From assembly GCF_000725485.1 (NCBI RefSeq), contig NZ_KL647031.1:124001-188000 (forward strand): DNA of 64,000 nucleotides. The letters run 5' to 3'. Positions 41,513-48,977 of the stretch are shown piece after piece. Under the pieces are notes generated by a model. The model saw nothing but the letters and a program-made list of their open reading frames with translations, was not told the DNA's origin and ran no database searches. Position 1 is the stretch's first letter; each line of letters opens with the position of its first letter. The DNA comes from Nonomuraea candida. Lineage in GTDB: Bacteria; Actinomycetota; Actinomycetes; Streptosporangiales; Streptosporangiaceae. Made by a program: the position numbers and the translations under genes.

Positions 41513-42328
41513 TCAACCGCGGGGCGTGCCGAAGAGATCCACCTCCGGCGCGCCCTCGTCGCGTCCGCGCAGCCGCTGCCTGAACTCCGCCTCGCCGCGC
41601 AGCTCCTTCTCCGACGGCGACAGGATGACGGTGAGCAGCAGCCCCATCGTGATCACGCTGAGCCCGACGATGAGCGGCATCAGGAAGTCGACCGCCTTGG
41701 CCCCGGGCACGGGCACCATCTCCGAGTGCGTCGAGACCGACATCGAGTACATCCCGGTGTAGTGCATCCCCGAGACCGCGACGCCCATGAGCAGCGCCGC
41801 CCCGCCGATCTTGAGCGCGCCGCTGACCCGCAGTGTGAACCAGAGCGCGACCGTGGCCGCCGCCACCGCGATCAGCACCGACAGCGCGACGACCGCCGGG
41901 TCGTAGGAGACGTGGCCGGACATGTTCATGGCGGCCATGCCGAGGTAGTGCATGGCCGCCACGCCGCAGCCGGTGAGCGTGCCGCCGCCGAGCAGGTAGA
42001 TCAGCCGCTCGCCGCCGTGGGAGGTGAGGAACAGCCCCATCCCCACGACGACGACCGCGATGAGCGCGGAGGCGACGGTGAGCGGCACGTCGTATCTGAT
42101 CGGGGTGCCCTCGACCCGGAAGCCCATCATGGCGATGAAGTGCATGGTCCAGATGCCGGTGCCGCCGATCGCGAAGGCCGCGCCGACGAGCCAGTACTTG
42201 CCCTCGCGGCCGCCGATCAGCCGGGCGCGCGAGGTCAGCAGCAACCCGAGCATGGATCCCACGCTGGACATGACGTACGCGAGCACGGGCGTCAACAGCC
42301 CGAACGAGAAATGATCGATCGGCGACAT
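41513..42328 (-). CDS. MHYT-domain integral membrane sensor protein 1
   Basis: 271 residues, seven membrane helices. Three MHYT motifs: MHFIAMMGF, MHYLGMAAMNM and MHYTGMYSM, which are predicted to bind copper and sense O2, NO or CO. No attached signalling domain (GGDEF, EAL or kinase); only a short C-terminal tail (SPSEKELRGEAEF). ATG 42328 chosen as in MSPIDHFSF; 42340 is possible. Same architecture as the neighbouring paralogue, consistent with tandem duplication. Confidence 0.88.
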   Translation of the reverse strand: MSPIDHFSFGLLTPVLAYVMSSVGSMLGLLLTSRARLIGGREGKYWLVGAAFAIGGTGIWTMHFIAMMGFRVEGTPIRYDVPLTVASALIAVVVVGMGLFLTSHGGERLIYLLGGGTLTGCGVAAMHYLGMAAMNMSGHVSYDPAVVALSVLIAVAAATVALWFTLRVSGALKIGGAALLMGVAVSGMHYTGMYSMSVSTHSEMVPVPGAKAVDFLMPLIVGLSVITMGLLLTVILSPSEKELRGEAEFRQRLRGRDEGAPEVDLFGTPRG

Positions 42329-42391
42329 TGCCCCACCCATCCCCTACCGCACCGATAAGGGAGTATGAGCAGGGGTTCGTCGCCCGCGCAA

Positions 42392-43243
42392 CTACCTCCG
42401 CCTGGCGTGCACGGTCTGCTGGCGCGGCATCGGGGCGGGATACGGAAGTTGTTCCTGCTGGGCGGTGCGGCGGCGCATTTCGAGCTTGGCCACGAGCTCG
42501 GCGTCCTCGTGCAGCTCCTCCTCCGAGGGCGACAGGATCACCATGAGGAGCATGGTCAGGGTGATCAGGCTGATCACGGTCATCAGGGGCACGAGGAAGT
42601 CGAGCGCGTCGGCCCCGGGGACGACGCCGGGCTCGGGGTCCACGGTGACGTGCATGGCGTACATGCCGGTGTAGTGCATGCCCGCCACGGCCACGCCCAT
42701 GACGAGGGCGGCGCCGGTGATCCAGATGGGCTTCTTGACGCGCAGGGTGAACCAGAGCGCGACGGTCGCGGCGACCACGGCGATGCCCACGGAGAGCGCC
42801 ACGGTGAGGCGGTCGTAGGAGACGTGGGCGGACATGTTCATCGCGTACATGCCCAGGTAGTGCATCGAGGCCACGCCGAGCCCCGTGAGCAGGCCGCCGC
42901 CGAGCAGCGCCAGGAGCCGGCCGCCGCCGTAGGAGACGAGGAACAGGCCGGTGCCGACGACCACGATGGCCACCACCGCGGAGGCCGCGGTGAGCCAGAC
43001 GTCGTACTTGATCTGGGTGCCCTCGACCTCGAAGCCCATCATGGCGATGAAGTGCATGACCCAGATGCCGGTGCCGCCGATGGAGACGGCCGCGCCCAGG
43101 AGCCAGCGCACGCGGGCGCCGCCGCGCGAGGCGTGCGCCTGCGCGGTGAGCCGCAGCCCGAGCATCGATCCGATGCAGGACATGACATAGGCGAGCAACG
43201 GCGTGATCAATCCGTAGGTGAAATGATTCACAGCGGAGGTCAT
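42392..43243 (-). CDS. MHYT-domain integral membrane sensor protein 2 (paralogue)
   Basis: 283 residues, seven helices with MHFIAMMGF, MHYLGMYAMNM and MHYTGMYAMHV; tail SPSEEELHEDAELVAKL parallels the first copy. The two genes are tandem on the minus strand, 63 bp apart. ATG 43243 with AAGGAACC upstream. Divergent from the MacS-like kinase, whose start is 111 bp away; an input role to that kinase is conceivable but unproven. Confidence 0.88.
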   Translation of the reverse strand: MTSAVNHFTYGLITPLLAYVMSCIGSMLGLRLTAQAHASRGGARVRWLLGAAVSIGGTGIWVMHFIAMMGFEVEGTQIKYDVWLTAASAVVAIVVVGTGLFLVSYGGGRLLALLGGGLLTGLGVASMHYLGMYAMNMSAHVSYDRLTVALSVGIAVVAATVALWFTLRVKKPIWITGAALVMGVAVAGMHYTGMYAMHVTVDPEPGVVPGADALDFLVPLMTVISLITLTMLLMVILSPSEEELHEDAELVAKLEMRRRTAQQEQLPYPAPMPRQQTVHARRR

Positions 43244-43354
43244 CTATCGGTTCCTTGCATTAGGGGTTCCCGGATTGTGCCATCCCGGACATCCCTTTCG
43301 CATGGATATCCGGACTATCTGTCAATCTTCGTGTCGGAAACATGAGAAGGGCTC

Positions 43355-44548
43355 ATGGCCATCGAAGGGCCGTTCTGGCGGGCCGTCGCGGTCTTCCGCG
43401 TCGCCTCCCTGGCGTACGCGACCGTGCTCATGGCCCAGCACCGGGGTTACGAGCAGCCGCTGCTCGGCTGGCTGGTGATCGCCGTCATGGCGCTGTGGAC
43501 GGCGGGGGCGAGCTACGCCTACTCCGTCGAGACGCTGCGCCGCTGGCCGCTGCCCGCCGCCGACCTGCTCGTGGCGATGGCGTGCCTGCTGGCCGGGCCG
43601 TACGTGCAGGGCGCCGCCCAGGGGGCGGCCGGGACGGTGCCGGTCACCGCGACCTGGGTGGCCGCCCCCGTGCTGGCCTGGGCCGTGTACGGCGGCAGGC
43701 GCGCGGGCGTGGCGGCGGCGGCCGTGGTCGCCGCCGGCGACCTGTGGCTGCGCGCCCGCGGGCCCGACGTGCCCGTTTCGATCAGCGCGGCCGTGCTGCT
43801 CCTGCTGGCCGGCGTCGTGGTCGGTGACGTGGCCAGGCTGGCCAGGCGGGCCGAGGCGCGCATGCAACGGGCCGCCGAGATGGAGGCCGCCCAGCGCGAG
43901 CGCGAGCGCCTGGCCCGTGACCTGCACGACTCCGTGCTGCAGGTGCTGGCCCTCGTCCACCGGCGCGGCCGCGAGCTGGGCGGCGAGGCGGCCGAGCTGG
44001 GGCGGCTGGCGGGCGAGCAGGAGGCCGCGCTGCGCGCGCTGGTCTCCCGTGGTGCCCCGCAGCCCGAGGGCACGGCCGACCTGCGCGCGCTCCTGACCCG
44101 GCACGCCGGCGCCGAGGTGACCGTCTCCACCCCGGCCACGCCGCTGCTCCTGCCCGCCGAGACGGCCGAGGCGGTGGCGGCGGCCGTCGGCGCGGCCCTG
44201 GACAACGTGCGCGCGCACTGCGGCCCCGGCGCGAGGGCCTGGGTGCTGGCGGAGTCCGGCCCCGCGCCCGCCCCGGAGACGGCGACAGAGGAGACGGCGA
44301 CAGAGGAGACGGGGGCCGGGACAGGGGCCGAGACGGTGATCGTCAGTGTCAGGGACGACGGGCCCGGCATCCCCGAAGGGCGGCTGGCGGAGGCGGCCGC
44401 GGACGGGCGCATGGGCGTGGCGCGCTCCATCCGGGGCCGGGTGGCCGAGCTGGGCGGGGAGGTGTCGATCGTCAGCGTCCCCGGCCAGGGCACCGAGGTC
44501 GAGATCACCGTCCCGGTGCGGCGGGACCGGCCCGCGCCGCGCGGCTAG
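43355..44548 (+). CDS. macS: sensor histidine kinase, MacS-like (DUF5931 N-terminus)
   Basis: 397 residues. Five or six N-terminal membrane helices (DUF5931-like start FWRAVAVFRVASLAYATVL), coiled linker, HisKA_3 dimerisation motif RERLARDLHDSVLQVLALVHRRG with the phospho-His in DLHDS, and an HATPase domain with VGAALDNVRAHCG and VRDDGPGIPEG; an ETATEE repeat interrupts the ATPase region. The same arrangement (phosphofructokinase next to MacS/MacR) is, from memory, found in Streptomyces, where MacRS affects development and antibiotic production. Gene name is moderate confidence. Partner response regulator follows. Confidence 0.87.
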   Translation: MAIEGPFWRAVAVFRVASLAYATVLMAQHRGYEQPLLGWLVIAVMALWTAGASYAYSVETLRRWPLPAADLLVAMACLLAGPYVQGAAQGAAGTVPVTATWVAAPVLAWAVYGGRRAGVAAAAVVAAGDLWLRARGPDVPVSISAAVLLLLAGVVVGDVARLARRAEARMQRAAEMEAAQRERERLARDLHDSVLQVLALVHRRGRELGGEAAELGRLAGEQEAALRALVSRGAPQPEGTADLRALLTRHAGAEVTVSTPATPLLLPAETAEAVAAAVGAALDNVRAHCGPGARAWVLAESGPAPAPETATEETATEETGAGTGAETVIVSVRDDGPGIPEGRLAEAAADGRMGVARSIRGRVAELGGEVSIVSVPGQGTEVEITVPVRRDRPAPRG

Positions 44549-44551
44549 AGT
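44546..44551 (+). promoter_or_regulatory. -10 element TAGAGT before the MacR-like gene
   Basis: TAGAGT begins inside the stop of the kinase gene and ends 6 nt before ATG 44558: a possible internal leaderless promoter. Confidence 0.4.
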
Positions 44552-44557
44552 TGCGGC

Positions 44558-45199
44558 ATGGTTCGGGTGATGGTGGTGGACGACCATCCCATGTGGCGCG
44601 ACGCCGTCGCCAGAGACCTCGCCGAGGCCGGCTACGAGGTCGTGGCCGTCGTGGGGGAGGGGCGGCAGGCGGTCCGCGTGGCCGCGGCGGTCTCGCCCGA
44701 GGTCGTCGTGCTGGATCTGCGGCTGCCCGACATGCCGGGGCCCGAGGTGGCCGCCCGGCTGGCGGGCTCGGAGCCGGCGCCCAGGGTGCTGGTGCTGTCG
44801 GCCAGCGCCGAGCAGGACGACGTGCTGGCCGCGGTCAAGGCGGGAGCCTGCGGCTACCTGGTGAAGTCGGCCGGCCGGGAGGAGTTCCTCGACGCCGTCA
44901 GGCGCACCGCCGAGGGTGACGCGGTGTTCACGCCGGGCCTGGCCGGGCTGGTGCTGGGGGAATATCGCCGGCTGGCCGCGCGGCCCGCGTCCGAGGAGGG
45001 GCCGCGGCTGACCGGGCGCGAGACCGAGGTGCTCAGGCTGGTCGCCAAGGGCCTGTCGTACAAGCAGATCGCCGAGCGGCTCGTGCTGTCCCACCGCACC
45101 GTGCAGAACCACGTCCAGAACACGCTGGGCAAGCTCCAACTGCACAACCGGGTGGAGCTGGTGCGATATGCGATCGAGCGAGGGCTCGACGCGGACTAA
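44558..45199 (+). CDS. macR: NarL/LuxR-type response regulator, MacR-like
   Basis: 213 residues. Receiver domain MVVDDHPMWRDAV with phospho-acceptor Asp53 in VVLDLRLPDMPGP and Lys in GYLVKSAGREE; C-terminal LuxR HTH LTGRETEVLRLVAKGLSYKQIAERLVLSHRTVQNHVQN. Partner of the kinase encoded 9 bp upstream. The Streptomyces orthologue controls lipoprotein and membrane genes; here regulon unknown. No SD; see promoter entry. Confidence 0.9.
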   Translation: MVRVMVVDDHPMWRDAVARDLAEAGYEVVAVVGEGRQAVRVAAAVSPEVVVLDLRLPDMPGPEVAARLAGSEPAPRVLVLSASAEQDDVLAAVKAGACGYLVKSAGREEFLDAVRRTAEGDAVFTPGLAGLVLGEYRRLAARPASEEGPRLTGRETEVLRLVAKGLSYKQIAERLVLSHRTVQNHVQNTLGKLQLHNRVELVRYAIERGLDAD

Positions 45200-45282
45200 A
45201 CTCGACGGGTCGCGACGTTGCCATCAACAGCCTGCGCCACCGCCGCGGGTCCCGCGCTTTCCCATCCTCCGGAGGTTCCACC

Positions 45283-46479
45283 ATGACGATGTCCGCCCTG
45301 GGCGAGCCGTGCGTTCTGCTCAAGCTGGGCGAGATCGTCCTCAAGGGCAAGAACCGCGAGCTGTTCGAACGCCGTCTCATCGGCAACATCCGTGACGCGC
45401 TCCAGACCGTCGGCATCCAGGTCGACGTGCGCAAGCGGCACGGCGTGATCGCGATCTTCCTGCCCCAGGGGGCCACAGCCGAGCAGGCCGACGCGGTGGC
45501 CCAGCGGGTCGCCGACGTGCCCGGCCTGGTCTGGATCCACCGCGCCTGGCGCGTGGCCAAGGACCCCGACACCGTGCTCAAGGCCGGCCTCGAGCTGGTC
45601 GGCGAGAGCGAGGAGGCCAAGCGGGGCGCCCGTTTCGCGGTCCGCTCCCGCCGCCGCGACAAGCGCTTCCCGCTGCGCTCCAACGAGCTCGACCGGCTGG
45701 TCGGCGGCGCCATCAACGACGAGTACAACCTGCCCGTCGACCTGAAGAACCCCGAGCTGACGGTGTTCATCGAGGTCGACAGGGACGAGGTGTTCGTCTT
45801 CACCGGCGGCATCCCCGGCCAGGGCGGCCTGCCCGTCGGCAGCAGCGGCCGGGCCCTGGTGCTCATGTCGGGCGGCATCGACTCGCCGGTGGCGGCCTAC
45901 CGCATGATGCGGCGCGGCCTGCACGTCGACTTCCTGCACTTCTCCGGCATCCCGTTCACCACGTCCGAGTCGATCTACAAGGCTTACGCGCTGGTGCGCA
46001 AGCTCGACCGGTTCCAGGGCAAGTCGCGCCTGTGGGTGGTGCCGTTCGGCAAGGCGCAGCAGTCGATCCGCAACTCCGGCCAGGACCGGCTGGCGGTGAT
46101 CGCGCAGCGGCGGCTCATGCTCAAGACGGCCGAGGAGGTCGCCCACCGCATCCGCGCCGCCGCGCTGATCACCGGCGACGCCCTCGGCCAGGTCTCCTCG
46201 CAGACGCTGGCCAACATCACCGCCCAGGACAACGCGGTCGACCTGCCGATCCTGCGCCCGCTGGTGGGCTGGGACAAGACCGAGATCATGGCCGAGGCCC
46301 GGCGCATCGGCACGCTGGAGATCTCCGAGCTGCCCGACGAGGACTGCTGCTCGCTGCTGGCGCCCAAGCGCGCCGAGACCCGCGCCAAGATCGAGGACCT
46401 GAAGCAGATCGAGCGGCGGCTGGACGCCGAGGAGCTGTGCGTGCAGCTCGCCGACTCGATCCAGGAATACACCCTCTAG
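45283..46479 (+). CDS. thiI: tRNA 4-thiouridine synthase ThiI
   Basis: 398 residues. N-terminal ferredoxin-like region and THUMP domain (about 60-165), then the PP-loop ATPase ALVLMSGGIDSPVAAYRMMRRG, LHFSGIPFTTSESIYKAY, and GDALGQVSSQTLANI, DEDCCSLLAP. Adenylates U8 of tRNA for sulfur insertion and can feed thiamine biosynthesis. The C-terminal rhodanese domain of E. coli ThiI is absent, as in most actinobacteria; the sulfur donor must be another protein. SD GGAGG 7 nt before ATG. A double hairpin ends it. Confidence 0.93.
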   Translation: MTMSALGEPCVLLKLGEIVLKGKNRELFERRLIGNIRDALQTVGIQVDVRKRHGVIAIFLPQGATAEQADAVAQRVADVPGLVWIHRAWRVAKDPDTVLKAGLELVGESEEAKRGARFAVRSRRRDKRFPLRSNELDRLVGGAINDEYNLPVDLKNPELTVFIEVDRDEVFVFTGGIPGQGGLPVGSSGRALVLMSGGIDSPVAAYRMMRRGLHVDFLHFSGIPFTTSESIYKAYALVRKLDRFQGKSRLWVVPFGKAQQSIRNSGQDRLAVIAQRRLMLKTAEEVAHRIRAAALITGDALGQVSSQTLANITAQDNAVDLPILRPLVGWDKTEIMAEARRIGTLEISELPDEDCCSLLAPKRAETRAKIEDLKQIERRLDAEELCVQLADSIQEYTL

Positions 46480-46490
46480 TCCCCGGCGGA

Positions 46491-46535
46491 GCCGGGAGGC
46501 GCGGCGGGCCCCCGCCGTCCGCCACGCCTCCCGGC
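46491..46535. terminator. strong nested hairpin after thiI
   Basis: GCCGGGAGGCG (46491-46501)/CGCCTCCCGGC (46525-46535) with inner CGGCGGG (46502-46508)/CCCGCCG (46511-46517). Between convergent genes. Confidence 0.7.
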
Positions 46536-46549
46536 CCTTCCGCGGGGCG

Positions 46550-46837
46550 TCAGGCGTCGACCTTGAACGGGTCGTGCTCGGCCAGCAGCTTGTCCAGCCT
46601 GGCCTGGTCGACGCGCTTGCTGACCTCCGACTGCTCCTGCCGGTCGCGTACGACCTTGCACAGCGTGACGGTGGAGGTGACCACGTACAACAGGCCGAGC
46701 CCGAGGAAGGCCCTGATCCAGCCCGCCGTGGGCAGGTAGGCCAGGGCGATCACCACGGAGGTCAGCGAGATGACGAACGACAGGATCGCCTGGACGTAGA
46801 ACGCGGTGGTCTGCGTGGGTTGAATGGGCTTCGTCAT
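46550..46837 (-). CDS. YiaA/YiaB-like two-helix membrane protein
   Basis: 95 residues. Two membrane helices (FYVQAILSFVISLTSVVIALAYL and WIRAFLGLGLLYVVTSTVTLCKVV), charged C-terminal tail (DRQEQSEVSKRVDQARLDKLL). The YiaAB two-helix family has no known function. ATG 46837; no SD evident. The 205-bp upstream gap contains G-rich short repeats. Confidence 0.8.
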   Translation of the reverse strand: MTKPIQPTQTTAFYVQAILSFVISLTSVVIALAYLPTAGWIRAFLGLGLLYVVTSTVTLCKVVRDRQEQSEVSKRVDQARLDKLLAEHDPFKVDA

Positions 46838-46995
46838 ACGGCCATGGTGCTGGCGGCACGAAGCCCGGCACATGGGGTCTCGTACTCACGTTACCGCTGA
46901 GTACAACCGGCGGTGGCTTGTGGCGCGGCCGGTCAGATGGGCGGTGGCCGGCCAGGCGGGCCGGTCACGGGGGACGGTCAGGCGGCCGGTCAGGC

Positions 46996-47021
46996 GGGCT
47001 GGTCGGGTGGGCTGGTCGGGT
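46996..47021. repeat. two 13-bp tandem repeats upstream of the YiaA-like gene
   Basis: GGGCTGGTCGGGT occurs at 46996-47008 and 47009-47021 within a longer GGTC/GGGC-rich stretch (46925-47030). Confidence 0.7.
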
Positions 47022-47042
47022 GGGCACGGCCGGTCATCACTG

Positions 47043-48074
47043 TCAGGCGGGCACGGCCGACGCGGCCCTCTTGCCGAGCAGCGCCGGGAAGTCGGTCATG
47101 ACCTGCGCCAGCTCGCCCAGGTCGGCGTCCACCAGGGCCTGCGGGCCGTCGCAGAGCGCCTGCTCGGGCTGCGGGTGCACGTCGATGATCACGCCGTCGG
47201 CGCCCACCGCGACGGCCGCGCGGGTCAGTGGCAGCACCAGCTCGCGCCGCCCGCCCGAGTGGGACGGGTCGACGATCACGGGCAGGTGCGACAGGCGCTG
47301 CGCCACCGGCACGGCCGAGACGTCGAGCGTGTTGCGGGTGGCCGTCTCGAACGTCCGCACGCCCCGCTCGCACAGCACGATGTCCAGGTTGCCGCGCTGC
47401 GCGATGTACTCGGCCGCCATCAGCCACTCCTCGATGGTGGCCGTCATGCCGCGCTTGAGCATCACCGGCTTCCCGGCCGCGCCGACGGCCTGCAGCAGCG
47501 CGAAGTTCTGCATGTTGCGGGTGCCCACCTGGAGCATGTCGGCGTAGGAGGCGACCAGCTCGACGTCCTGAGCGTCCACGACCTCCGTCACGATCGGCAG
47601 GCCCGTCTCCTCGCGCACGTCGGCCAGGATGCGCAGGCCCGCCTCGCCCAGCCCCTGGAAGGCGTACGGGGACGTGCGCGGCTTGAACGCCCCGCCCCGC
47701 AGCAGCGCCGCGCCGGCGGCCTGGGCCATCCGGGCCGCGTCGAGGGTCTGCCGGTGCGTCTCGACCGCGCACGGCCCCGCGATCAGCGTCACGGTGTCGG
47801 GGCCGATCGGCACGCCGCCCACGTGGACCGTGGAACGTTCCGGATGGTTCTCCCGGCTGACCAGCTTGTACGGCGTGGACACCCGCATCACGTCCCGCAC
47901 CCCGCGCATGCCCCGCAGGGCGGCCGCGTCGAGCTGCGTCACGTCGCCCACCAGGCCCACGATCGTGCGCCGCACCCCCTTGCTGACGAACGCCTCGACC
48001 CCGGCCGCCCGCACGACGGACACGATCGAAGCGAGGTCCTCCGCGGTGGCCTCCGGCCCCATCACGATCACCAT
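47043..48074 (-). CDS. aroF: DAHP synthase (3-deoxy-7-phosphoheptulonate synthase), type I-beta
   Basis: 343 residues. N-terminal ferredoxin-like regulatory domain (1-75: MVIVMGPEATAEDLASIVSVV), then the catalytic barrel: LIAGPCAVETHRQT, LLRGGAFKPRTSPYAFQG, QVGTRNMQNFALL, MLKRGMTATIEEWLMAAEYI, VDPSHSGGRRE and GVIIDVHPQPE. Joins phosphoenolpyruvate and erythrose-4-phosphate in the first step of the shikimate pathway. The regulatory domain usually confers Tyr/Phe feedback. ATG 48074 with GAGGAG 10 nt upstream. Preceded by an attenuator-like leader (48117-48232). Confidence 0.93.
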   Translation of the reverse strand: MVIVMGPEATAEDLASIVSVVRAAGVEAFVSKGVRRTIVGLVGDVTQLDAAALRGMRGVRDVMRVSTPYKLVSRENHPERSTVHVGGVPIGPDTVTLIAGPCAVETHRQTLDAARMAQAAGAALLRGGAFKPRTSPYAFQGLGEAGLRILADVREETGLPIVTEVVDAQDVELVASYADMLQVGTRNMQNFALLQAVGAAGKPVMLKRGMTATIEEWLMAAEYIAQRGNLDIVLCERGVRTFETATRNTLDVSAVPVAQRLSHLPVIVDPSHSGGRRELVLPLTRAAVAVGADGVIIDVHPQPEQALCDGPQALVDADLGELAQVMTDFPALLGKRAASAVPA

Positions 48075-48116
48075 CTCTGCTGTCTCCTCTTCCTGGGAAA
48101 GCCTCTGGAAACGACA

Positions 48117-48150
48117 GAAGGCCCCGGGTCCTGCCGGACCCGGGGCCTTC
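48117..48150 (-). terminator. attenuator terminator upstream of aroF
   Basis: Perfect 15-bp arms 48117-48131 and 48136-48150 (GAAGGCCCCGGGTCC and its complement) around 4 nt; on the minus strand it is followed by TGTCGTTT. It sits between the leader peptide and aroF. Confidence 0.85.
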
Positions 48151-48163
48151 GTTCGCCTGTCTG

Positions 48164-48232
48164 CTAGCGCAGCGTCAGATGGCGAACGGACTCGGGTCCG
48201 TCGCCATACCAAAACAGGAACGCGGTGCGCAT
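48164..48232 (-). CDS. aromatic amino-acid leader peptide of aroF
   Basis: 22 codons, starting MRTAFLFWYGDG and ending in TAG. Residues 5-9 are Phe-Leu-Phe-Trp-Tyr, i.e. four aromatic codons in five, just ahead of an RNA hairpin and a strong terminator. This is the standard arrangement of ribosome-mediated attenuation: when charged Phe, Trp or Tyr tRNA is scarce the ribosome stalls there. A -10-like TACGCT (48241-48246, minus) is 8 nt before the ATG. Sequence-based inference, strongly supported by composition and place. Confidence 0.8.
   Translation of the reverse strand: MRTAFLFWYGDGPESVRHLTLR
48181..48205 (-). promoter_or_regulatory. anti-terminator/pause hairpin of the aroF leader
   Basis: 48196-48205 pairs with 48181-48191 (GGCGACGGAC / GTCCGTTCGCC, one bulge). 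Its CGGACCCG can instead pair with CGGGTCCG of the terminator 5' arm (8 bp), and its CGTTCGCC with GGCGAACG just before the terminator, giving mutually exclusive folds. Confidence 0.55.
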
Positions 48233-48240
48233 AGGTCGTA

Positions 48241-48246
48241 AGCGTA
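48241..48246 (-). promoter_or_regulatory. -10 element TACGCT of the aroF leader
   Basis: Minus-strand TACGCT, 8 nt before the leader ATG at 48232. Confidence 0.4.
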
Positions 48247-48282
48247 GCGCACGACACCCGCTGCCGAGGCACACGAGGCGCG

Positions 48283-48924
48283 ATGGCAGGATGGCCCAAG
48301 ACGCGAGACAGGGTGAGGGGAGTGATCGTGGAGGAGTCGCGCCTGCCTCCAGGCCAGTACGTCCCGCGCGGCCGACCCGTGATCCACTACGGCAGGGTGC
48401 CCGCGTTCAAACCGGAGAGCTGGGACTTCCGGGTGTTCGGGGCCACCGCCTCGGGAGAGGAGCACCGCTTCGACTGGAGCGAGTTCGAGCGGCTGCCCCG
48501 GGCCACGCGCATCGCCGACTTCCACTGCGTCACCAAGTTCTCCCTGATGGCCAACGAGTGGCGCGGCGTCACCCCGGCCACGATCATGGAGGCCGCCCCG
48601 CCCGACCCCGGCGTGCGTCACGTGATGATCTGGGCCGAATACGGCTACAGCGCCAACCTGCGGATGTCCGACTTCACCGCCCCCGGCACGCTGTTCGCCA
48701 TGGAGCTCGACGAGAAGCCGCTCAGCTCCGAGCGGGGCTTCCCGGTGCGCATCGTGGTGCCCCACCTGTACGCCTGGAAGAGCGTCAAATGGGTGCGCGG
48801 CATCGAATACCTCCTCGAAGACCGCAGAGGCTTCTGGGAGGAGCGCGGCTACCACAACGTCGCCGACCCCTGGCGCGAGCAGCGCTACTCCTACCAGGAA
48901 GAACCCGGGGAAGGGCCGCCCTGA
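48283..48924 (+). CDS. molybdopterin-dependent oxidoreductase, sulfite-oxidase-like
   Basis: 213 residues, a single SUOX-type Moco domain. RLPPGQYVPRGRPVIHYG near the N-terminus, then DFHCVTKFSLMANEWRGV with the Moco-ligating Cys, and ARHVM-like core GYSANLRMSDF, ELDEKPLSSERGFPVRIVVPHLYAWKSVKWVRGIEYL. Small YedY-like enzymes reduce or oxidise S/N-oxides; here there is no Tat signal, so cytosolic. ATG 48283 has GAGG 4 nt upstream; GTG 48328 has GAGGGG at 7 nt and is a real alternative. Confidence 0.85.
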   Translation: MAGWPKTRDRVRGVIVEESRLPPGQYVPRGRPVIHYGRVPAFKPESWDFRVFGATASGEEHRFDWSEFERLPRATRIADFHCVTKFSLMANEWRGVTPATIMEAAPPDPGVRHVMIWAEYGYSANLRMSDFTAPGTLFAMELDEKPLSSERGFPVRIVVPHLYAWKSVKWVRGIEYLLEDRRGFWEERGYHNVADPWREQRYSYQEEPGEGPP

Positions 48925-48965
48925 CTTCACTCCGGGTTTTCCCCCGGACGCGCTCCGTTATTGGT

Positions 48966-48971
48966 TACCGT
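48966..48971 (+). promoter_or_regulatory. -10 element TACCGT of the LytS-like kinase gene
   Basis: TACCGT ends 6 nt before ATG 48978; no SD. Confidence 0.45.
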
Positions 48972-48977
48972 TTCCGC

